Assembly (NCBI RefSeq): GCF_014640195.1
Contig: NZ_BMGM01000010.1
Location: 1-64,000 of the forward strand
From: Psychroflexus planctonicus
GTDB lineage: Bacteria > Bacteroidota > Bacteroidia > Flavobacteriales > Flavobacteriaceae
Direction of reading: 5' to 3'
Length of the DNA stretch: 64,000 nucleotides
Shown here: in pieces, positions 35,531 to 45,301 of the stretch
Layout: every line of letters begins with the position of its first letter
Position numbering within the stretch: position 1 is the first letter of the stretch
Translations under genes and position numbers: made by a program
Notes under the pieces: generated by a model
Databases searched by the model: none
Told to the model about the DNA's origin: nothing
Seen by the model: only the letters and a program-made list of their open reading frames with translations

Positions 35531-36880
35531 TTAGTTTTCAGAATTATTCAGTAAATCTTTTAAACGATCTCTCAGATATATTTCCTTTTCGATATTCTTG
35601 TTGTTTCTTAGAAATTCCAACTTTACTTTATTCCCTTCTTTTTCAGCTAAAATAGACTGGATTTGTTCTAAACTTAAATCGTAAGCATTTTTTCCGTTGA
35701 TTGTTAAAAGTTCGTCGCCTGGTAAAATATCAACATCTTTTGCTGGCGATTGATCTCGGATTGCTTTTACCACAACTTTTGGTTTTACACCTATGCTCAT
35801 AATAAAATCGTTGGTGTTGTTGTAGCTAATTTCATCCGAATCAGACTTGGTTTTCATTCTCACATTCTTCAACTCTTTGACTATTTTCACGCCATCATAG
35901 TCAAATACAATGCCACTCATGTCGTAATTAAATGAATCATCGAAATATATATTTGGGCGGAAATAAATGCGTTTATTAGGATAATCGAAGAATAATTTAA
36001 AGCGTCGAAGTACTTCAGCTCCAACTGTTCCATCCCTAACCACATTTTTTTCAATTTCAAGGATTTGTTGAACATCTGGATAAGCTGAATTGGGCTCTTC
36101 AAATTCATACTTACCAAAAAATACTTTTTTTACTTTAGATCTTTTTCCTTCAATAATTGAGCTCAATCCATATCCTAAAATATCTTGAAAATACAATTCA
36201 GGTTCGCTGATATGTTCATTTTCAAGAAACCAAAAACTGGAGCCTGAACCCGTATCTATCAAAAAAGTTAAATTGGACTTGGATATAGATTCATCTTCTA
36301 CTTTAAGCGTTGCATAAGGTTTATTTTTATAAAATTGTAAAGGAAGCTGATCGTAGCGCCGTAGTTTTCTATTGAATTTATCGGGATTGTAGAGCTTGAT
36401 ATATTTGGTTTTGTAATTGATTCGAACAATAAAATCTTTAAAAAAATCGTACCCAATTATTCCGTTTACAGGTAGTCCGAGTCTTTTTGCTAATTCATTA
36501 TTTTTATCAATAATAAAATATACTTCTTGGTTTATGTTTATTGCATCGTTAATTTCTAGTGTATTTCCTATAGACTGAAATGCTTCAAAGCTATCTTTAG
36601 AACCTAAACCGCGTATTTTTACTTTTTGAGCTTTTTTTAGATCCAAACTATCTCCAGTACCCAATGCAATTAATAATGTTTTATCTACACCAGAATCTAG
36701 TAAAAAAGTAAGCTCTACCCCATTGAGTTTAACGGGCACAATAATTAAATTATTGACTAGCTCAAATTTAATTTTCTCGCTTCGTTGGTCTGGATCTTTA
36801 AACCTAAAACCCGTATCATTTTGAGCATTCAGCGTTAAACTGAAAATTAAAAATAAAAGAATACTTCCTAATTTATACAT
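35531..36880 (-). CDS. Retropepsin-like aspartyl protease with PDZ domain
   Basis: A 449-residue exported protein. Signal peptide ~1-19 (SILLFLIFSLTLNAQ). Two aspartyl-protease half-domains each carry an Asp-Ser/Thr-Gly motif: LTFLLDSGVDKTLL (~57-70) and LTFLIDTGSGSSFW (~205-218). A C-terminal PDZ domain (~375-440: SPAKDVDILPGDELLTINGK) follows. The combination is common in Bacteroidota; the two motifs within one chain suggest a pepsin-like pseudo-dimer acting in the periplasm on unknown peptides. It is transcribed leftward and is divergent from the aminotransferase gene. Confidence 0.88.
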   Translation of the reverse strand: MYKLGSILLFLIFSLTLNAQNDTGFRFKDPDQRSEKIKFELVNNLIIVPVKLNGVELTFLLDSGVDKTLLIALGTGDSLDLKKAQKVKIRGLGSKDSFEAFQSIGNTLEINDAININQEVYFIIDKNNELAKRLGLPVNGIIGYDFFKDFIVRINYKTKYIKLYNPDKFNRKLRRYDQLPLQFYKNKPYATLKVEDESISKSNLTFLIDTGSGSSFWFLENEHISEPELYFQDILGYGLSSIIEGKRSKVKKVFFGKYEFEEPNSAYPDVQQILEIEKNVVRDGTVGAEVLRRFKLFFDYPNKRIYFRPNIYFDDSFNYDMSGIVFDYDGVKIVKELKNVRMKTKSDSDEISYNNTNDFIMSIGVKPKVVVKAIRDQSPAKDVDILPGDELLTINGKNAYDLSLEQIQSILAEKEGNKVKLEFLRNNKNIEKEIYLRDRLKDLLNNSEN

Positions 36881-36969
36881 TAGTTAAAAGTAATAAATCC
36901 TTATTAAATCGATTATTTGAAGCCACTTATGTAACATATATTTTGCATTTTTGCGAAAAATAAAATACA

Positions 36970-38160
36970 ATGCCAAAAATATCTCAAAAAGGGCTAGCTA
37001 TGCCAGAGTCACCAATTAGAAAATTGATGCCTTATGCAGACATTGCTAGAAAAGCAGGAAAAAATATACATTTCTTAAATATAGGGCAACCTGATATAAA
37101 GACTCCAGAAGTTGCATTAAATGCAGTTAAAAACAACAGGCTTGATATTTTATCTTATAGTCCTTCTCAAGGTTTTGAAAGTTACTTAAATAAACTATCT
37201 GAATATTATAAAAAAAATCAAATTCCTTTACATCCTGATGAGATTTTGATAACAACTGGTGGTTCTGAAGCCTTGCTTTTTGCAATGGGTTGTATAACTG
37301 ATCCAGGTGACGAAGTGATTATTCCAGAACCATTTTATGCTAATTATAACGGTTTTGCCACAGCATCTGGAGTTCGAGTTCGTGCGGTACAATCTAAATT
37401 AGAAGATAATTTTGCATTGCCACCCATTGCCGAATTTGAAAAGCTCATCAATGAAAATACCAAAGCTATTTTAATTTGTAATCCAGGAAATCCAACGGGT
37501 TATTTATACACTCAAGATGAGATTGAACAATTAGCCGATTTAGCTTTAAAGCACGATATTTTTATCCTTGCAGACGAAGTATACAGAGAATTTGCTTATG
37601 ATGGTGTAAAACATTACTCCATTATGCAAGTTGAACGTTTAGCAGAACATGCTATTATGATTGATTCCGTTTCTAAGCGATACAGCATGTGTGGAGCTAG
37701 AATTGGTTGCATTGCTTCTAAAAATAAAGAATTGATTGTTAACGCTATGAAGTTTGCTCAAGCTAGATTAAGCCCACCTACTTTTGCTCAAATTGCTGCT
37801 GAAGCTGCTCTAGACACAGAAGATGAATATTTTGACAATGTAATTGCAGAATATGTAGATCGAAGAAATACTTTGGTTGAAGGCTTAAAAAGCATTAAAG
37901 GTGTAAAAGTAGCTGTTCCAAAAGGAGCATTTTATTGTACGGTAGAACTTCCTGTAGAAGACACCGAAGATTTTGCAAAATGGCTTTTATCTGAATTTGA
38001 AGTGAATGGAGAAACCATCATGGTAGCACCCGCAGCCGGTTTTTATTCAACCCCGGATACAGGGAGAAATCAAATAAGAATTGCTTATGTGTTAGAAAAA
38101 GAAATCATTTTAAAATCAATTCATATTCTTAAATTAGCTTTGCAATCTTATCCTAATTAA
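36970..38160 (+). CDS. Pyridoxal phosphate-dependent aminotransferase (aspartate type)
   Basis: A 396-residue fold-type I aminotransferase, probably aspartate or aromatic. Signatures are ICNPGNPTGYLYT, ILADEVYREFAYDG and the PLP lysine in SVSKRYSMCGARIGC; the C-terminal arginine in NQIRIAYVL should bind the substrate carboxylate. The substrate cannot be fixed from sequence. It abuts murB with no gap, so the two are co-transcribed. Confidence 0.93.
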   Translation: MPKISQKGLAMPESPIRKLMPYADIARKAGKNIHFLNIGQPDIKTPEVALNAVKNNRLDILSYSPSQGFESYLNKLSEYYKKNQIPLHPDEILITTGGSEALLFAMGCITDPGDEVIIPEPFYANYNGFATASGVRVRAVQSKLEDNFALPPIAEFEKLINENTKAILICNPGNPTGYLYTQDEIEQLADLALKHDIFILADEVYREFAYDGVKHYSIMQVERLAEHAIMIDSVSKRYSMCGARIGCIASKNKELIVNAMKFAQARLSPPTFAQIAAEAALDTEDEYFDNVIAEYVDRRNTLVEGLKSIKGVKVAVPKGAFYCTVELPVEDTEDFAKWLLSEFEVNGETIMVAPAAGFYSTPDTGRNQIRIAYVLEKEIILKSIHILKLALQSYPN

Positions 38161-39174
38161 ATGCAAATAGAAAAAAACGCTTCGTTAAAGGAATTCAACA
38201 CCTTTGGTCTAGATGTAAAAGCAAAGCAATACATCGCAATTAATTCTGAAGATGAATTAAAACATATTTTAAAGCGTTTTTATGCTGAAGAACTTTTTGT
38301 GCTTAGCGGTGGCAGTAACATTTTGCTCACGAAAAATGTTGAAGCTACCGTTTTGCATATTCAGATAAAAGGAATAAAAGTTATAAAAGAACAAAAAAAC
38401 CATGTCTTGGTGGAAGCAAAAGCTGGTGAAAACTGGCATGCTTTTGTACTGTGGTGTATTGAAAAAAATTATGGAGGTTTAGAAAATTTATCTTTAATAC
38501 CTGGTTATGTTGGTACTTCTCCAATCCAAAATATTGGTGCTTACGGCGTAGAGTTAAAAGATAGCTTTGTTTCTTGTAAAGCAATTCACAAACAAACTCT
38601 TGAAGAAGTCACTTTTACAAAAGAAGACTGTAAGTTTGGCTATCGCGATTCTATATTCAAAAATGCTTATAAAAATCAGTTTATCATTACGTCTGTTTGT
38701 TTTGAACTTACAACTAAAAAACACAGTTTAAAAACAAGCTACGGAGCAATACAGGCTGAACTAAAACAGCATAAAATTGGTAACCCTAGCATTAAAGATA
38801 TTTCTGAAGCAATTATACAAATTAGGCAATCTAAACTTCCAGATCCTCGTAAAATTGGAAATTCAGGTAGCTTCTTTAAAAATCCAGTTGTAGATGCTGC
38901 TTTTTTTAAGAAAGTATATACAACACATCCTGAAATGCCATTTTATGAGTTGCCCGATGGCACTTATAAAATTCCCGCTGGCTGGCTAATAGAAAGCTGC
39001 GGATTTAAAGGAATGACAAAGGGTGATGCGGGTGTTCATAAAAAGCAAGCCTTAGTTTTGGTGAATTACGGAGAAGCAACTGGAGAAGATATACAAAATT
39101 TAGCAAAAGCTATACAGTATAAAGTTCAGCAAGTATTTAACATACAACTAGAAGCAGAAGTAAACATTATTTAA
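38161..39174 (+). CDS. murB: UDP-N-acetylenolpyruvoylglucosamine reductase
   Basis: FAD enzyme that reduces the MurA product to UDP-N-acetylmuramate. The 337 residues are of the longer, E. coli-like type. FAD-binding segments are FVLSGGSNILLT and GTSPIQNIGAYGVELKD; YRDSIFK and GNSGSFFKNP supply the active-site Tyr, Arg and Ser; the C-terminal region carries GDAGVHKKQALVLVN. It is second in an operon with the aminotransferase gene. murA is far away at 158-1471. Confidence 0.97.
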   Translation: MQIEKNASLKEFNTFGLDVKAKQYIAINSEDELKHILKRFYAEELFVLSGGSNILLTKNVEATVLHIQIKGIKVIKEQKNHVLVEAKAGENWHAFVLWCIEKNYGGLENLSLIPGYVGTSPIQNIGAYGVELKDSFVSCKAIHKQTLEEVTFTKEDCKFGYRDSIFKNAYKNQFIITSVCFELTTKKHSLKTSYGAIQAELKQHKIGNPSIKDISEAIIQIRQSKLPDPRKIGNSGSFFKNPVVDAAFFKKVYTTHPEMPFYELPDGTYKIPAGWLIESCGFKGMTKGDAGVHKKQALVLVNYGEATGEDIQNLAKAIQYKVQQVFNIQLEAEVNII

Positions 39175-39192
39175 TACCGATTGGTATTTTTA
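39173..39192 (+). terminator. Weak terminator overlapping the murB stop
   Basis: AATACC-GATT-GGTATT (39173-39188) followed by T residues. The left arm overlaps the TAA stop codon. Confidence 0.5.
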
Positions 39193-39290
39193 ATGTTTCA
39201 ATATGTCTGTTGAGGTATCTGACCAACAGCAGATTTCATAAGGTTAAAAAAACTACAGGATTCGAGATTAATTTCTCAAATTGGTACAAT

Positions 39291-42095
39291 TTACTCCTTA
39301 ATGACTTTAGTAGTAATGTGTTTCCCTGAATTTGATTCAATCTTTACAATGTACAAACCAGAACTCATATTCAAATTAGTTAAGTCTACTTTTCCTGATG
39401 CATCAAACTGAGTGTGTATTGTCTTTGCTATTTTTCCTAGTGTATTATAAAAATGTACAGCCACATCTTCACCTGATAAGATTTGCGAATGTATTTGCAA
39501 ACGGTTTCCTGAAATGGGGTTGGGATAAATTGAGAAATCTGTAATTTCATCTGCATCAGTACTTAATGAAACTGGGTTCACAATTAAACTAAACCTGTTG
39601 AAAGCAATACTAGCATTTACATTTTGGTCTACATCTACTTCAATTGTATTTATGCCGTTGGCTAATGCAATTTGTTCTTGTGTATACTTGTCTTTTAAAA
39701 ATAATTCATAACCTGTAAAATTTCCTGTTTCAATTTCAAAAATATATTTATCTGTAGTATACGTATCAATGTAAAGCGGCAACTCTGTATAGGTTTCAGG
39801 AATACTTCTACTTTCAATACTAACTAACTGACCTTGATGAAATCTTGCCATATTTTCATCAAGATTAGACATTTTAAGCGCATCATTATGATCTAGGCCA
39901 TCACTCCCATTTTGAGTAAAGGAGATATGCAAACCATCTGAAGATTTTTGATTTTGTTGGTATAAAGTTTCAGAAAACACATTGGCTTGAATAAACGGGT
40001 GTTGGTTTTCAGCCAAAACAACAGGAACAGTTTTACTTGGATTTTTATGCGACTCCTTAAAAATAATTTCAGCATCGCCATCATCTTCAGTAATAAAATA
40101 ACCTGCCTGCTGTGGCAAAAGAAATCTTGATATTTCAGAATTGTTATTACTAATTTCTAAGGTATTCAAATTAATAGCAGCAAAAGCTCCTCGACTTCCC
40201 AATGTTGGATCCCAAATAACAAAATATGGTAAAATGTTATCTGAATCGGCATAGACTTGCACTAAGTCTACCACAGATTGGTATGGATTAGCTACCAAGT
40301 TAAAATCGTCAGAAACTGAAGATAAATCTGTAATTAGCTTATCTCCTTGGTGTAAATTACCAAAAGCTCTTAATATGGTTCTATTTGGTGCTGCTGAATT
40401 AACAGTAACATCTACACTTCTACTTCCACGTAACATTAATCTATAAGGCTGTCCTGCTTCTAAATTTGATGTTGTATTTGGAATTGTACTCCAAGATTGA
40501 TTTATATTATCGAAAAAAAACATAGATGGATTACCTGAAGGTTGCCAATCAAATCCGTTGTATGCATCTGGATTGTTTCCAACTCCGGTAATGTGCGTTC
40601 CATATCCAGGATTGGGGTTATGGTTGTAAGCATTTGCATTTTCTTGCCAATTTTCTCTTATGCTTCCTACGGTATTCACGGAAGATCCGAGCATGCGAAA
40701 AGCTCTTCTACCTATATAACATTGTTCAACTAAAACATTGCCAATAATATTCCCAGAAGTTTGACCTACTTGACCAACTTGAAAGGCTTCTAAGTACGGA
40801 TTATTGGTTAAAAACTTACATTTTAATGTTAGTTTATCGTTGGTTATGAAATCTGAATTGTTTTGCAGAGAAAGTAAGTAATGTAAATTTAAATGATTAC
40901 TTCCAGAAATGCTTACACTTTTACCAGAAGAAACTACCAAAGAAAACATATTGGCATTGCCATTTACAAGTATGCTTTGTGTTTTGGTTGATGCAAACTC
41001 AAAATTACCTTCTTCAGCATCTAAGTTTCCATTGATTTCTAGGTCTCCAATAATAGTAAGACTGGCTTCATTAGTAATTTGTAAACTTGAATTTTCTTCA
41101 ATTGTAAGATCTAACATTTCGAAATTTCCTGATGCTAATTCTGGGTTCTTATCAGTTTCAGGTATAATTACATTTTTCTGATCTGTAGGCAAACCATTTG
41201 ACCAATTTTGCAGTTGATTAAAATCAGTATTGTTTCCTAACCATATTGTTTCTGAAGTAGATGCTCCACATGGAGTTGTACTCACATTTCCGGTAACATT
41301 TTGTGCATTTGGAAAACTTGTCATAGTCAAAAAGCCATGATTAGCAGTTATTTGACCATGCCATTGATTGATGTTTGTAAAATAAATTTCGCTACATTGG
41401 TTGCTGGCATTGGTTTGTAAATGCACATTCCCCCAAATATTTACATTTCCTGTAACATCAAAGTAAGCATTTTCTAGATATAGATTTGATGAATTAAAAG
41501 TAGCGTTACCACCAACTGTGTAATTTCCTCCTATGTTTAGATTAGATTCAAAGGTTAAATTTTGAGTTGTATTTATTTCTCCGTTATTAGTGAAATTGAT
41601 GCTGGAGCCAAAAACAGCTGAATTTAAAATATTAAATGTAGCATCATTATAATTGAAGAAGGAACCTGAGCGGAAATCAATAGTGTTTGTATTGTAAATT
41701 CCGTAATTGTAAAGCACTTTAGCATCGCCTTGATTAAAATTAATGTTGGCAGTAGTTTCACCATAATTGAAAAAATCTACATTGGCTAATGCATTAACAG
41801 TTGGATTATTAGGAACAAATGCACCGTAGTTTTTAATGGTTTTATGATCTCCCCAATTTCCAGAAACACCTCCTGTAAGAATAATATCTTCTCCGATGCA
41901 TAACTCAGTATTGTTTTTCAACTGAATATTATGCGTATAGGTATAAGCACCTGTTATACATATTGTTTTATCTGAAATATTGTTAGGCAGTGCTTGATTA
42001 GAAGTAATAGTTATATCACAATTGCAATCTGATATTGACTGCGCATCTGAGAAATGAAAAGAAAGTAGAAGTATAAAAAAAACTAAGTATTGCAT
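39291..42095 (-). CDS. T9SS type A secreted protein, shared-module family
   Basis: A 934-residue exported protein. The signal peptide is ~1-18 (YLVFFILLLSFHFSDAQ). Residues ~20-280 form a repetitive Asn-, Thr- and Gly-rich region with short alternating strands, likely a beta-helix. From ~330 it carries the module shared with 8530-13152 and 13451-15616 (QCYIGRRAFRM ~458, GYGTHITGVGN, GFDWQPSGNPSMFFF, LKMSNLDENMARF, FNRFSLIV), then a type A sorting domain (SIYPNPISGNRL ~850, ending KVIKE). It is not adjacent to the others. Function unknown; adhesion is an inference. Confidence 0.88.
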   Translation of the reverse strand: MQYLVFFILLLSFHFSDAQSISDCNCDITITSNQALPNNISDKTICITGAYTYTHNIQLKNNTELCIGEDIILTGGVSGNWGDHKTIKNYGAFVPNNPTVNALANVDFFNYGETTANINFNQGDAKVLYNYGIYNTNTIDFRSGSFFNYNDATFNILNSAVFGSSINFTNNGEINTTQNLTFESNLNIGGNYTVGGNATFNSSNLYLENAYFDVTGNVNIWGNVHLQTNASNQCSEIYFTNINQWHGQITANHGFLTMTSFPNAQNVTGNVSTTPCGASTSETIWLGNNTDFNQLQNWSNGLPTDQKNVIIPETDKNPELASGNFEMLDLTIEENSSLQITNEASLTIIGDLEINGNLDAEEGNFEFASTKTQSILVNGNANMFSLVVSSGKSVSISGSNHLNLHYLLSLQNNSDFITNDKLTLKCKFLTNNPYLEAFQVGQVGQTSGNIIGNVLVEQCYIGRRAFRMLGSSVNTVGSIRENWQENANAYNHNPNPGYGTHITGVGNNPDAYNGFDWQPSGNPSMFFFDNINQSWSTIPNTTSNLEAGQPYRLMLRGSRSVDVTVNSAAPNRTILRAFGNLHQGDKLITDLSSVSDDFNLVANPYQSVVDLVQVYADSDNILPYFVIWDPTLGSRGAFAAINLNTLEISNNNSEISRFLLPQQAGYFITEDDGDAEIIFKESHKNPSKTVPVVLAENQHPFIQANVFSETLYQQNQKSSDGLHISFTQNGSDGLDHNDALKMSNLDENMARFHQGQLVSIESRSIPETYTELPLYIDTYTTDKYIFEIETGNFTGYELFLKDKYTQEQIALANGINTIEVDVDQNVNASIAFNRFSLIVNPVSLSTDADEITDFSIYPNPISGNRLQIHSQILSGEDVAVHFYNTLGKIAKTIHTQFDASGKVDLTNLNMSSGLYIVKIESNSGKHITTKVIKE

Positions 42096-42113
42096 AGGGT
42101 TATTTTAGCTGTG

Positions 42114-42121
42114 CAAAAATA
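42114..42121 (-). promoter_or_regulatory. -7 box of the 934-residue T9SS gene
   Basis: The minus strand reads TATTTTTG, 18 nt before the ATG. A TTG lies 15 nt upstream (42137-42139), slightly too close for the consensus. Confidence 0.5.
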
Positions 42122-42154
42122 GCTCAAACTACTTGCAATTTATGGGTAAAACGG

Positions 42155-42170
42155 GTAGAATGATTACTAC
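42155..42170 (-). promoter_or_regulatory. Single 16-bp GTAG/CTAC dyad upstream of the 934-residue T9SS gene
   Basis: GTAGAATGATTACTAC is, on the other strand, GTAGTAATCATTCTAC, an exact match to GTAGTA-N4-TTCTAC found at 15644-15691 and 16839-16886. It lies about 33 bp upstream of the -7 box. Confidence 0.55.
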
Positions 42171-42202
42171 ATATAAAACGTAAATATTTGATTTTTATGC
42201 AA

Positions 42203-43009
42203 TTAATAAACCGAATTATTAAACTCTATACTTAGTAGATTTGATGTGAATTCAGCAGTAATTTTCTTTCCAACATTAACTTTTTTATCAAAAAAAGGAA
42301 GTTCCAAAGATCGTTTTTGAGCTGCTTTTTTATAGAAAGTAGCTTTACTTTCTGGCGAAGATTGTACACCATGAAATACCTGATTAAACTTATTTGTTTT
42401 GATGATTGTTTTAATTAAGTTAATGCAATCTGCTAAATGAATCAAGTTAACAGGAGCCATAGGATTGGCAAGATTAGGTTTACCTGCTATATAGTAAACA
42501 GGATGTCTTTGATTACCAACCAAACCACCAAACCGAATAACCGCAGTTTCAAATTCAGGTGTTTTGATAAATGTTTGTTCTGCTTTAATTAATTGTAATG
42601 CTTTGGGAGATGTAGCATTGGGTGTAGATTGCTCGTTATAAACTGGAAAATTTAAAGCATCTTGAAAAACACTAGTAGAGCTAACATAAATTACTTTTCT
42701 AATTTGATGTTTTAAGATTTCAATATGTAGACGGTGTATCTTTTTTGAATAAGTTGAAATATCATCTTTGGGAATTTTTGGTGGAATATTAAGGATGAGT
42801 ATGTCTAGATTTCTGAAAAAAAAATCAGCGTCTCCTACTATTCTGTCTGCTTCAATTTGGATTTGAAAAGCCTGAAATCCTTCCCTTAGAAGTTGAAGCT
42901 TTTTAGCTGTTGTTGTAGTTGTTCCACTTACTTGAAAACCTTCCTTTTGAAGCTCTTCAGCCAAAGGTTTCCCGAGCCAACCCAATCCTAAAACACCTAT
43001 TTTTCTCAT
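42203..43009 (-). CDS. NAD(P)-binding Rossmann/SDR-like protein (YeeZ-like)
   Basis: A 268-residue protein starting with a clear dinucleotide-binding loop (IGVLGLGWLGKPLA) and following extended-SDR spacing (KVIYVSSTSVFQ, AVIRFGGLVG). The classical YxxxK active site is not obvious, as in the YeeZ-like NAD(P)-dependent oxidoreductases. Substrate unknown. Its start overlaps the stop of the M28 peptidase gene by 4 bp, so it is the last gene of the Zn-ribbon/M28 operon. Confidence 0.87.
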   Translation of the reverse strand: MRKIGVLGLGWLGKPLAEELQKEGFQVSGTTTTTAKKLQLLREGFQAFQIQIEADRIVGDADFFFRNLDILILNIPPKIPKDDISTYSKKIHRLHIEILKHQIRKVIYVSSTSVFQDALNFPVYNEQSTPNATSPKALQLIKAEQTFIKTPEFETAVIRFGGLVGNQRHPVYYIAGKPNLANPMAPVNLIHLADCINLIKTIIKTNKFNQVFHGVQSSPESKATFYKKAAQKRSLELPFFDKKVNVGKKITAEFTSNLLSIEFNNSVY

Positions 43010-45300
43010 AAAAACGGAATGGTATAACTTACAATGGTAGCGTCGTTTAAAACAAAAGGCATTGGTATTTCTGTATTAGGCCGTTCAGGTACTTTGAGAT
43101 CAGGATGATTAATCAAATTAAATGCGCTTTCGTAAACAACCACATTAAATGCTTCATCTGTATGCACTGTAAATTCAACTTCTAAAGCTTCTTGATTAGC
43201 TACATAGTAGTTTAAAAATCTAGTAATTTTTGGCAATGCATCGTCTTCAAAACCAAAATCTTGTATTTCATCATTCACTTTTACATTTGATAAGGAAATA
43301 GGCGTATCAAAAAACATTTCATAACGGTTAATGTTTCGTTTGGGTTTGATATAAAATTTAAATGTCTTCTGGTTTACAGTTTCATTCAACTTTTGTACAT
43401 CAACAATAGATGTTGGTATTGCCATATTTTCAGCTGAAGCAAAATGAGCAAATCGATTTGCATATTTACTTTCAAAATTGATTTTTGCCTTAGCTTCAGA
43501 TTCATCTTTAAAATAAGTTGAATTCCAAGTTGAAAGGCTTGGATCGTATGAAGCCCAATAGGCTTTATTTTGAGCTTCGTCTTGAAAATAAACCAAACTA
43601 GATGGTCTAGGTTGACTAGAATTAAAACTAGAGTTAATATGCGCTCGGCCGAAAAAAAACAAACTTGTGCAAAACAATAGAAAGGCAACTCCTTTAAGCA
43701 ACCTAAAGTTATACAATAATGGTGAAATGAGCAGTAAAATAAGCACACTTAAAACACAAGAAATAAAGATTGAAGAAATCCCCAATCCTATTGGGAAAAA
43801 GTGAACAAAGGGAACAATAAGGAACAAAACTGGCAAACTAATTATAAAATGAAGCGTTTGATTATTTGTTTTTAAGATTACTAGACTAGTGAGTATGAGT
43901 AAACCAAAAAAAGCTGGTATAACAAAATAACTAGCACCAGGTAAATACAAATAGGCTAAAAGCGACAATACTAACCAAATAAATATAGCAGCAGGTAAAA
44001 AATTAGACAAACTCAAAATTTTACTATACTTATAAAATAATCGAAAATACGCTGCTACAATTAGACTTACAAAGGCAATGATATAAGAAAATGCATTGTA
44101 TGGGAAACCTTGTAGAATCAAGCTGTAATCTGGATATAAATAAGCCATTAATTTCCAACCAAAATAGCCGATTAAAAAAGAAAGTAAAAGACTGCTTAAA
44201 ATAAAAATGAAACTTTTTCCTATTAATTTTAAGTCTATTCTATTTTTTCGAATACCAATATGTACAAGTAGCAATAAACCTAGAAAACTTAAAATAATGA
44301 AGCCTAGTGCTAAGCTGGTTGAAAAGTGAATTATACCTACAAATGGAAAATTAAAATATACATGATCTGTTGTTGAATTTAAGTTAGCTAAAGATGTATT
44401 AGAAAAATAATTTAGTAAACTTAATGCGTACTCACCTTGTTGATTGAGCGAATGTACATCTAAATGCTCTACCGTATCTAAAGCAGTGTGGTAATTAAAA
44501 TGTTTATCTATAAATGCAAAGAAAAAGCTTGGAACATCTGCTTCTGTTCTAAAAACAGTTGAATCTGTATCGTTGGGTAATAATTTGTAAACCGAATACA
44601 TCAATGAGTTTGCAAAAGGTTGTTGAATGTTAGCATTCGCAAAATGATTAATCAAATTTTTGTTTCCGCCATTAACTTCAAGAATCATAGAACTTGGACC
44701 TGAACTACCTCTGGCTTCAAAATTTAACACAAGTCCAATATTTTCTGCCCAAGGATGTTCTTTTACAAATAAATTAGCGCCATTAAGTCCAACTTCTTCT
44801 GTATCTGTAAACAAAATAACAATGTCCTGATTGGGTTGTTCGCCTTGTTCCAAATAAACGCGAACCGATTCTAAAATGGCAGCTATACCGCTAGCAGCAT
44901 CTGCAGCGCCAACGGCAGAATGAACAGCAGTATCATAATGAGACATTAACACTAAAGCTGGTTCGTCAGGATTTTCACCTTCTATTTTAGCAAGTATATT
45001 TTCTGGAACGGCAATACTTAAGCCTTTAAAATATGTTGTACTAAAACCACTTTGCAAATGCGGTTCTAAGCCTAAGTTTTCTAATTCTGAAACCAAATAA
45101 TTTCTAACTAAGGCATGTTCTTCAGATCCTGTATAATGTGGCTTTTGTGATATTTCCTTAACATGAACTAATGCATTATCTACATTAAAATTGGTGTTGT
45201 TTTTTGTTGAAGTTATGCTGGGTTGCAAACTTGTAATTGAAAATGCAATGGCTGCACCAAAGATTAAGACTTGAAGTAAGGCTGAAAAATATTTCATCAT
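43006..45300 (-). CDS. M28 family peptidase with multi-pass membrane C-terminal half
   Basis: A 764-residue membrane protein. The N-terminus has a signal anchor (~5-25) and an M28 zinc-peptidase domain at ~60-300 (SHYDTAVHSAVGAADAASG; FTDTEEVGLNGANLF with the catalytic Glu; LNFEARGSSGPSS). About eight membrane helices follow at ~320-560, then a soluble C-terminal domain of ~200 residues. It should cleave peptides outside the cytoplasm. The layout recalls eukaryotic Fxna/ERMP1-type M28 proteins. Confidence 0.9.
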   Translation of the reverse strand: MMKYFSALLQVLIFGAAIAFSITSLQPSITSTKNNTNFNVDNALVHVKEISQKPHYTGSEEHALVRNYLVSELENLGLEPHLQSGFSTTYFKGLSIAVPENILAKIEGENPDEPALVLMSHYDTAVHSAVGAADAASGIAAILESVRVYLEQGEQPNQDIVILFTDTEEVGLNGANLFVKEHPWAENIGLVLNFEARGSSGPSSMILEVNGGNKNLINHFANANIQQPFANSLMYSVYKLLPNDTDSTVFRTEADVPSFFFAFIDKHFNYHTALDTVEHLDVHSLNQQGEYALSLLNYFSNTSLANLNSTTDHVYFNFPFVGIIHFSTSLALGFIILSFLGLLLLVHIGIRKNRIDLKLIGKSFIFILSSLLLSFLIGYFGWKLMAYLYPDYSLILQGFPYNAFSYIIAFVSLIVAAYFRLFYKYSKILSLSNFLPAAIFIWLVLSLLAYLYLPGASYFVIPAFFGLLILTSLVILKTNNQTLHFIISLPVLFLIVPFVHFFPIGLGISSIFISCVLSVLILLLISPLLYNFRLLKGVAFLLFCTSLFFFGRAHINSSFNSSQPRPSSLVYFQDEAQNKAYWASYDPSLSTWNSTYFKDESEAKAKINFESKYANRFAHFASAENMAIPTSIVDVQKLNETVNQKTFKFYIKPKRNINRYEMFFDTPISLSNVKVNDEIQDFGFEDDALPKITRFLNYYVANQEALEVEFTVHTDEAFNVVVYESAFNLINHPDLKVPERPNTEIPMPFVLNDATIVSYTIPFL

Positions 45301-45301
45301 C

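Noticed and set aside
36937-36945. TATATTTTG as a -7 box for the aspartate-type aminotransferase gene
   Set aside because: It has one extra base compared with TAnnTTTG, and no -33 element is seen; too weak to list as a promoter.
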